A DNA stretch of 64,000 bases from Hirsutella rhossiliensis (taxonomy: Eukaryota; Ascomycota; Sordariomycetes; Hypocreales; Ophiocordycipitaceae): the NCBI RefSeq assembly GCF_020360975.1, contig NW_025408677.1:2728001-2792000 (forward strand). The letters are read 5' to 3'. The translations under genes and the position numbers were made by a program. The number at the start of each line of letters is the position of its first letter. The first letter of the stretch is position 1. This document shows, in pieces, positions 55,801 to 64,000 of the stretch. The notes beneath the pieces are model-generated. The model was given only the letters and a program-made list of their open reading frames with translations. It did not search any database and was not told the origin of the DNA.

Positions 55801-58800
55801 ATTAGAGCCGCGCGTATATTATTTAATTATTCCCTAAGGAATAGGGATATATAGGTTAAATATTAGATCGGCACTATCTAGGTAGTTACGCTAGCGGTAG
55901 GAGCTATTAGATAGGAGCTTCCGGACGAGGTCGATATAGTAAAATCCTTTTAGGCTATAACCTTAATAGTTAATAAAGACGTATACGAAAGACTAAAGCT
56001 TAAGGAGGCTATATAGGAAATAGCTACCTAGCTCCTAAGAATTTTTTAGGCTTTAGTAATAGAAGTTAAAGAAGATAACTTAGGAGCTACCTAATAATTA
56101 CGGAGAGAAACCCTTACGGACACCTAGACGGCCGAGATTCTCTTACCGGGAGGTAAGATCCTTAGTTATAAAGGGGGTGCTAACTAAGTCCCTAACCTAG
56201 CCCACGCTAGCGTAAATAAGCCCTTAATAGCACTAGTACGATAGTAATTAATTATAGATAAAGGAGATAAGGCGATTCTAGCTATTAGATCTAAGATAGT
56301 AGAAGAGATTATTAAAGTTATAGTTATAAAGGCTATAGGAGAATTTAAGAAAACATTATTAAAGCTAGAAAGAAGTTCTAAAAGATCTAGAAAGTTAAAG
56401 TTAAGATAGGAAGGAAACGACCTATTAGATTATATAATCTAAGAGTTAATACTCTTTAAAAGAAAAGTAAATAAGATTAACCTATTAACGATGCTCTATT
56501 AGACGGCTCGACGCTAGAAGGACCCTAACTAAAAGAAAACTAAATAAAATACCGTTAAAGATAAGATATAGCTTAGACCCTACCTAGAACACTTAATAGG
56601 AAAATTCTTAAGTATATAGAAAGGAAAGCGGCTAACGTAAGAAAGACTTAAAGCAATCTACGAATAATTTAAGAGCTTTCTTATAGAGGTAGAAATCCGG
56701 ATCTTCGATAGTATTCTATTTAATAGAGAAGCAGCGTTATCCTAGGACTTTATAGAAAGAGGTAGAGTCGACCTAGCTATAGCCCTACTATAGGTTATTA
56801 AGATAATAGAATATAAGGCATAGTAAGTAGCCTTAATCTTGATCTTAAAAGCGATAGTAGAAAGTTATCGATATCCTTAAAATTAGACTAGAAATAGAGT
56901 CCTTAAAGAAGGGTATAGGCCCTATAAGAACCCCTTTTCCTAGTAGTAAAGAAAGATAGAGGACTACGCCTAATTAATTCCGCTATATATATAAATGCCG
57001 TTACTATAAGAGATACGAACCTACTACCGAATATAGATAAGTTTAGTAACTACTTCTCGATATATAAGATCCTTTCCCTCCTAGACCTTTTTTTAGGCTA
57101 TAATTAGATCCCTCTTAATATTAAAAGCTATAACTTAACGATATTCGCGATACCTATTAGCCTCTTACGTATATATATACTCCCTTAAGGGGCTACGAAC
57201 TTAGTTAGCTAATTTATAAGGATAATATAAAGAATCCTATAAGACCTTATACCGAATATCTATAGGAATTTCCTTAATAATATAGGTATTAAGGGGCCCG
57301 ATATAATATATAATAATAAAGAGGTAGCGCTAAGAGTAAGGAGATTTATCTTCGAATACCTTATTAACCTCGATAAAGTCTTAGTTAACGTTAAACTCTC
57401 TAGTTATACGATTACGGGGGCTAAATCGAAATTCTACTAGTAAGCGACCGAAGTTATCGGTTATATCTATAGAATAAATAGAAGGTGCCCTATAGAAGCT
57501 AAAGTTATTAAAATTAAGGAATAAATAAGATACCTTAATATAACGTATATTAGAGCTCTCCTTAGTATCGTAGGATACTATTAAATCTAGATTAGATAGT
57601 TCGCTATCTTAGTAAAACCCTTATAGACCTACTAAAGAAAGAAGTCTATTAGGAATAGAGATAAATAAGTAAAGCGATAGCTGCCCTAAGGAAGCTATTA
57701 CTAATCTAGTCTTTCTAGTATCCCCTGACGTCGGCTTAGGAAGAGGAGATATTATTCTAATATATAATACTAGTCTGCTTAGCTAGGGGCAGTCTTAATA
57801 TAAATCGTCGATAGAGAGGCGCCTTATAAGGTTCGAAAGTAGAACGTAGTTACTAGTAGAAACTAAATACGATGCGATAAAGAGGAGTATAGGGCTATAT
57901 TAAGTGCGCTTAAGAGACTAAGAATATACTTATATAGCGTATATTTTATCTTAGAAACTAACGTATAGGTCCTAGTTAATTAACTAAAAGGTGCCCTTAA
58001 AGACGTCCCTAGAGCTATAGTAACTCGCTAGATAAGCTATATTTTCCTCTTCGACTTTACTATACGATACGTCGAAGGTAAGAAGAATAGCGTAGCCGGC
58101 GGCCTCTTAAAAAGCTCAAAGGACCTTCTAACGTATTAGATAGGGAAATAGAAGGCGATATTAAAGAATTTATAGACTTTTACTTAAACGTAGTATAAGG
58201 GACTAAGCTATAAGGGGACTACTTAAAGGAATTAAGGATAATTACGAACTTCCTTTAAACGTTAAAACGGCTAGAGGGCCTTTCTAAATAAGACTATAGG
58301 AAGCTACGTCTAAAGAGTCTAAGTTTCTACGTTAAAAATTAGAAGCTTTAGCGACTCCCTAGGAAGGAAGAAAAGGGACCTATACTAGTCGTAGACGACC
58401 TAAAAGAACGGAAAGGATTATTATAAAGTACTACGCGTAAATAGGGTATAAAGGATAATAAGTTATATATACGTTCGTAAAAGATAGGTATTAGTAGGCT
58501 AGCCTTTAAAACGATATTTACGGCGTAATCTCTTCCTATAAAGAATGCTAATACTTTGCGACTAAGAGACCTTAGGAAGTTATAACCGCGACCGCGCCTA
58601 GCTACCCTATAAGTAAGATTTACTTCGATAGCTAGTATATACTATTTAATTATAGGTATTTATACCTTATAAAAGCACGAGACGACCTTACTAGATAGGT
58701 AGAAGTAACCTTAGTTAAAGAAATTACTGCGGGAGCTATAACTAAATTTATACTTTATTATTTATAGGTACGGCGTAATACTATATACTATAATCGATAG

Positions 58801-60168
58801 AGGGCCGAAATAAAGAAAGACTTAAGTATATCCTAAAGGATATAGGCGTTAAAGTTATCTAAACTTTAGTATATAATCTAAAGGAACGCGGTAATAAAAT
58901 AAGGGCACTAAAGGTTAATAATAGCGCTTATAAAAATAGTAGAGAAAAAGGGTAAGTAGATTAGATACCTTAACTAAGCAACTTATAGACCGAATAGTAG
59001 TTAGAGAGTCTTATAGAATATTAGCTTTCTACCTACTATATAGATAGGAACTAGTACTACCTTCATAGAATAATTCCGACTTAGCGACTAATCGACTAAG
59101 ACGAAGTAAAGATAAAAGAAGAATTATTTAAAGTATAAGTATAAGTTTTAGAAAGGAAAGAGAAAACGTAGAAGAAGCTAAGAAAAGAGTAATAAGATAT
59201 TAAAATCGATTAATAGAGAGAGGACGATAAAGCTAATAAGTATGATAAGGAAAGAAAGCTTATAACTTAGAGACCTTATCTTACTATTTAACGTAAGACG
59301 ATTAAATAATCTAGGAGGCGCTAGTATTAGATAAGGTAGAACGGTCCCAGTAGTATCGCGCTCGGAATAGTCTAGGGTATATAGGATTAAGACTTTAAAT
59401 AGAATCGTGCTTAATAAGATAATCCTAGGAGAGTATCTAAAGAAGTTTAAAAGGATAAGAAGGTTAGTAGTACTTTACTAAGGATAACTAGTTGCTCTAG
59501 GATAAGATTACTCTCGATAAGAGGAGGAAGGAAGAAATAATAGACGAAATAAATAATTTACTACTCCTACTAAGTAGAGAAGCCTTAGATTAGATAGTAC
59601 TATAGTCGTAACGACTCCCTAACGAACCTTAAAAGGATTAAAGCTAGGAAGAAGAAAAAGAGCGACTACGGATACCTAAGAAAGGCCTAAGGTATATAAT
59701 CGAGGTTTAGCTGCCGTAACTTAGTAAAGCAAAAAAGGATCTCTACGCTAGAGCCTTAAAGACGCTAATTTAACGAGAAAAGGAGGAGGTAAAAAGGAGC
59801 TAGGAAGGAAAAGGCAGTAAAGATAGAAATCTACGACTATCGTAAGAAGCACGCTAGAACCTAACTAGTAACTAGGACACTGTCTAACTATCTAATTAAA
59901 GGACTATAGTAGCTAAGATATTTACGAGTGCCTTACCTACTACCTTATCGTTTTAAATTTTCTACCTAAGGCCCTTAAGTAGATAAAGATAATACTTCCT
60001 ACCCTTCCCTAATAATAGCCTACCCTCTACTACCTTAAAGAAGGCGAATAGAGATATAATTAAATAATAGAATAAGAAAATAAATATTCTTACTACCTAC
60101 CTCCCTTAAGAATAGGAGTTTTTACTTTATAGATAAGGACGTCTATTCTTTATTATAGAGGGGGAGAC
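52861..60168 (+). mobile_element. Gypsy-type retrotransposon I, internal region
   Basis: Plus-strand order gag, protease, RT, integrase. Gag: KNVTKFLKKFEREIRVNR near 53,410-53,460. Protease: ALIDTRS near 55,573 (ALIDTGS-like). RT: KDRGLRLINSAIYINAVTIR near 56,960 and the active-site stretch FLNNIGIKGP at 57,270-57,299, where both catalytic Asp codons have become Asn. Integrase: ARDDLTRQVEVTLVKEITAG near 58,680 and later. Integrase after RT defines a Ty3/Gypsy layout, and the FLDD-x-G-KGP type box is shared with a fungal Gypsy lineage. A purine tract AGAGGGGGAGAC (60,157-60,168) probably marks the start of the 3' LTR. RIP-mutated throughout. Confidence 0.75.
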
Positions 60169-63100
60169 CTACTATAGCGAAAATAGACGCGCCTATAAGA
60201 TAAATTTTAATATATTTTCGACTTACTAAATTAAACGTATATTACCTTAAGAGAAAAACTTTTACCGCTAAAGATAGCGACTAAATAAGGCTACCTACTC
60301 CTAGTAAACCTACTATAGACTACTATAAAGCGAACTTAAAGACTATTTAATTATTACTTAAGAGAGAGCTCGTTAAACCTATATAATCTCTTTCTAGGTA
60401 AGACGGGCGTAAGGTTAATTTCCTCCCCTTCCTCTAAATCCTTAGTAGGACTAAAGGGATTAAGGATATATGGAAGAAGATAAAGGGCGGTCTCGTTGCT
60501 AATATACGTATCGTAAAATTTATTAGTCTTAAGGTCGGTATAGAAATTATAACTATATATAGTTAGCGAATCTATTAAGGTCGTAAGTAGCCCTATAGTA
60601 TCTAAGGAAGTACCGCTATTCGTAAACGGGCGCTTTAGTCGAATCCTAGATATAGTTAGCGTAAGAACCGCCGGCAGTGCCTAGAAGAGAGATATACTTA
60701 TAAAAAGGAAATATAATATACTTATAAGCGGAAGTTATAGTTATCTAATAAGTTCGAATATACCCTTAATAAAGGCAAGGATTATAAGTTCCGTATAAAG
60801 CAATTAAGACTACTTAAGAGTATTCTTACCGCCTTAAACTAAGCTAAGAAAAGAAGTATCCGCGCGGATAAGCGATTTCTATAGGGATATAGGTTACTAG
60901 CCGACGTCTATAATAAAGGGCATAGAAGACGATTTAATTATACCGACCTAGCGTGCTCTCGAGAAAGTAAGAGAGAGGGGAGCGACCGCGCTTTAACCCT
61001 TAATAATATCGAGCTTTTAACGGAACCTATAACCGAAAGGCGATTTATATAAATTAGAACCCTTAGTAACCGATATTATTTCTACTACGGACCTAGGTCT
61101 TAAAGTAACTATAGATCTATAAAAGAAGACGGTTAGAACGAGCTAAGTAAGATTAGATAAGTTAGATAGTTATTACTTAAAAGTACTTTATATAAAGAGG
61201 AAAGACCTTAGTACGATAATTCTAAGTAAGAAGAGTAGTAGTAATAAGGGAAGGTCGTAGAAGAGTAGTTAAAGAGAGGTTAACGATATTTAGTAGCTCT
61301 TTAGTTTTAAGTTTAGCGGTCTTACGAGATATAATAAGGAAGAAGAGGCAATCGTAAAAGGAGAAGATAAAAGGTAGTAGTCCGGAAAAATAAAGAAGAT
61401 AGAGGAGAGAAGAGGGAGAAGAGGAATAAAGAGAGTAAAGAGGAAAAGAAAAGAGCGGGGATTAGATAGCTCTTTAATTAATAACTAGTAAAAGAAGCTA
61501 TTTAGGCGTAACCGCTAAATACGCCTAAGACTTTACCGCTATAGAGGCCGGCTAAAGCAATTAATAACCGCGCGCTTTAATAACTATTTATTCTTCTCGC
61601 TATACCCTCCTTCTTCCTTCCTTCTTCTTCCTTCTATACGTATATATATATATACTCTCCATACTTTCTACTTATAACGATCCTCTACTAATATAACTCC
61701 TATATATATATATAATACCCTTAGCCTCTTAGCGTTATAACTGAAACTACTTACCCTAACTATCTAATCTTAGCTTCTCCTCTCTTTCGCTTACTTCACC
61801 CTTTCCTAAGATATAGCGGTGAACCCAATAGTATCCTAGGCCCGGCTATAGACCTCCTAAGGATACCGCTATCTTCTTTAATGCACTACTATTTAGGAGT
61901 AAGAGCTCTATTTTGCCTGCTTACTATAGTAAAGTTAAAGTAGAAGGCGGCGAAGGGCGCTTCTACGCCGAAGATAAGGAAAGGTTCGTAGACTAAGACC
62001 GATAAGACGTTTATAGGTAAAAGCAACCTCCTTAGTACGTCTATAGAGATCGTTAGCACCCGATACTAATAGGCCCTATTAGGTAGCGGGATATTACCCT
62101 TAAAGACGCTCGGATAATATATAAGGGCGTTAAAAAGATAAACGGATTCGCTAGGAATAAGGCCCGCTAGGAAGAGTATATCGTCGATGTATATAACTTT
62201 CTCCGTAGAGCTATCGATAAACGATAGGCTACGAGCTTTAGCCTTAGCGCGATAATTAAAATCTTAATAAGAGGCATTAAGAACGCGGTATACCCCTTAC
62301 CTTACCCGCTATCGGTTTATACCGACTACTAGGGGGAACCTATCGAAGATATAGAAGATAGATATAAGAAGTACTACGAATGCCTAAATAACGGGGAGTA
62401 TTTAATTAAGTTTACCGCTCCTACCTTTAACCTTAGTTACTTTACGTATAAATAAAGGTATACGACTAGAGTTATTAACTTTTCGGTAGGCATAAACGAA
62501 GGGGGACTTTACTAGGGGGCGTTCCTCTAAGACCGTAGAGAAGGAAACCTAGTCGTTTTTAATGCTTAGAAAGAGGGACGATACGCTAGACTCTATACGT
62601 TCCTATAAGTATAGCGGCAGTTTCTTTATATCCTAAGTTCCTTATAACTTTACCTATACGCTAGTCCCTTATACCGCCTAGTAAGAAGGGTAGAATATAG
62701 CTACTTAGCCTTAATAATAATCTAATACTAGGTTAGAGGCATAGTCTTAATACTTTAAGATAATTAAATAGCGATGCTTAAAAGTTAAAGTAATTCTAGA
62801 GTAAAGGTATAAAGCAACAAGAAGCCCTATAAATAGACGAGATCTTATACTGAGACTAGTATTTCTTTAAGCTAAACGAGAGGATAAGTATAAAAGGCTA
62901 CGTCGATAGGCTAATATATAGAATCTAAGCCGTCGCGGTAAATAAGTAGCAATTATATATGCGATATTATAGGCGGTAGAGTTTCCTAGTAGTTTAATAT
63001 GGGTTAGACGACTATAAAGGATACTATTTAATTAAGGTCTAACGACTTTTGAGGAGTCTTTCTTATAAGGATTCCTAGAGTAAGGCGGATTTACTGATAT

Positions 63101-64000
63101 AACCGTATTATCTTAGGAGACTAGGAAGAATAAGACCTCTAGGAAGTCCTAGAGGTAGTTAACCTCCCAGATAGGCCTACCGGATAGAAACTACCGCTTT
63201 AAAGAGATATAGAACTAGCTTATACGGCGAGGAAAGCGAGAAAGGAGCTATCTACGCTAGCTGCCTTTATAGAGCAACCTAACCTGATTACTTAAGCTAC
63301 GCGCGGTTTCTTTACGAAACTCTCCTAAAAGACCCTAACTATCTAATTACGCTAACGGGAATCGAGAATAGACCTAGTCCTTCGTTACCTTAAGCGTTAA
63401 CCGAATCGAGCTCCTTATCTCTAAACTAAGCAGCCTTTCCTCTAGTAACCTCGAGATAGGATCCCGCCCTAGAGCCTATAAAGGAGAGAGCCAAGCGCCC
63501 TTACTAGTCCCTATCTACGTAGAAACGACGCCTTTATTCTCCCCTAATATATAGCTAATTAGGCCTACCTCGCCTACTACTAACGGCCCTTTAAACGTAC
63601 GAGGGAGCGAAAGACTTATAACCGCTCCCCCGCCGATAACCCGATAAGGAGCTAGTAAGGAAGAAAGGTAGATAGCCCGGCTGCTTACTCGCCCTAGGAC
63701 CCCGAAATTACTAAGCGCTCGGTTAATTACCTTAAGGCTAAAGACTCTAGTAACGCCTACGGCACGCCCCGTTACTCCCTAGAAATAAAGTATAGTAATA
63801 GCTTCTTTAGCTATAGTCCCTATAAGGTTTATACTAGGCTTTAAACCCTCCTAGGTTAAAGGAGTTAAAAACCTAGGAATATATTAAAACTACCGCTAGG
63901 ATATTAACGACTATAATTCTATATATTTACGTAGGACTACTAGTAACGCGATAACGATTAGCCTACGAGACTCTATAGCTTATTTAATCTAGCTATACCT
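60169..64000. other. RIP-mutated relics right of element I
   Basis: Directly after the purine tract, 60,169 onward may be the 3' LTR of element I, but it does not resemble the 626-bp repeats. A purine-rich tract (about 61,330-61,460) and a CTTC-rich tract (about 61,600-61,640) follow. A plus-strand relict frame lies at about 62,100-62,570. From 62,600 to the end I see no recognisable protein or repeat partner within the window. Confidence 0.4.
62100..62570 (+). pseudogene. Relict reading frame, unknown protein
   Basis: Plus-strand frame with few stops, all TAA/TAG at positions that suit Gln or Trp. Readable pieces: EEYIVDVYNFLRRAI, IKNAVYPLPYPLSVYTDY, GEPIEDIEDRYKKYYECLNN, FTAPTFNLSYFTYK, TRVINFSVGINEGGLY. 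It looks like real former protein rather than noise, but I recognise no family. It may belong to the element that starts right of element I. Confidence 0.35.

Larger units (their letters stand above)
15055..64000. other. RIP-saturated transposon block
   Basis: From just before the stop of the secreted-protein gene to the window end, CA and TG dinucleotides become rare and TA dominates, while CG, CC and CT remain frequent. That is the expected end state of repeat-induced point mutation acting on CpA on both strands. Consequences visible throughout: ATG becomes ATA, Gln and Trp codons become TAA/TAG, and almost no long open frame survives. All recognisable content is retrotransposon-derived. 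Elements are listed separately. Confidence 0.9.

Noticed and set aside
15055..64000. CRISPR arrays, bacterial operons or rRNA genes
   Set aside because: No spaced short direct repeats of CRISPR type, no rRNA-like conserved blocks, and the sequence is eukaryotic repeat DNA.

Overview
The window is nuclear DNA of a filamentous ascomycete (Pezizomycotina, most likely a Sordariomycete). The evidence is the gene content (serine palmitoyltransferase LCB2, the MAPK adaptor STE50), short fungal introns with CTGAC branch sites, and a very strong repeat-induced point mutation (RIP) signature. The species cannot be named from the sequence alone.

It has two halves. Positions 1-15,054 are mostly normal, GC-balanced gene space. 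They hold a mitochondrial insertion (about 0.89-3.37 kb, with a full-length broken nad4), then four genes, all on the + strand: LCB2 (5,500-7,521), STE50 (9,697-11,330, two introns), a small single-pass membrane protein (13,014-13,466) and a secreted cysteine-rich protein (14,437-15,054, a candidate effector). Spacers of 1-2 kb between them carry CCTA/TAGG and CT microsatellites.

From about 15,035 the base composition changes abruptly. From there to 64,000, CpA and TpG are almost eliminated and replaced by TpA, while CpG survives. This is the pattern of saturated RIP. No intact gene remains, but the architecture can still be read. A 6.06-kb Ty1/Copia element (A, minus strand, 568-bp LTRs, TSD gattt) is split by a 6.97-kb Ty3/Gypsy element (B, plus strand, 186-bp LTRs, TSD ctagc). 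B is itself split by a second, younger Copia copy (C, minus strand, 568-bp LTRs, TSD agtcc). C is visibly less mutated than A. To the right lie a minus-strand chromodomain Gypsy (F) containing a Copia solo LTR (D), a 5'-truncated plus-strand Copia (E) joined to a Gypsy B-type fragment (H), a pair of 626-bp direct repeats, and a plus-strand Gypsy-type element (I) with recognisable gag, protease, RT and integrase.

The most unusual material is in this graveyard. An antisense accessory reading frame lies between integrase and 3' LTR of Gypsy B and is conserved in fragment H. A minus-strand relict protein of about 450 codons (38.6-39.96 kb) was not recognised. The candidate effector ends almost exactly where the RIP-mutated DNA begins.
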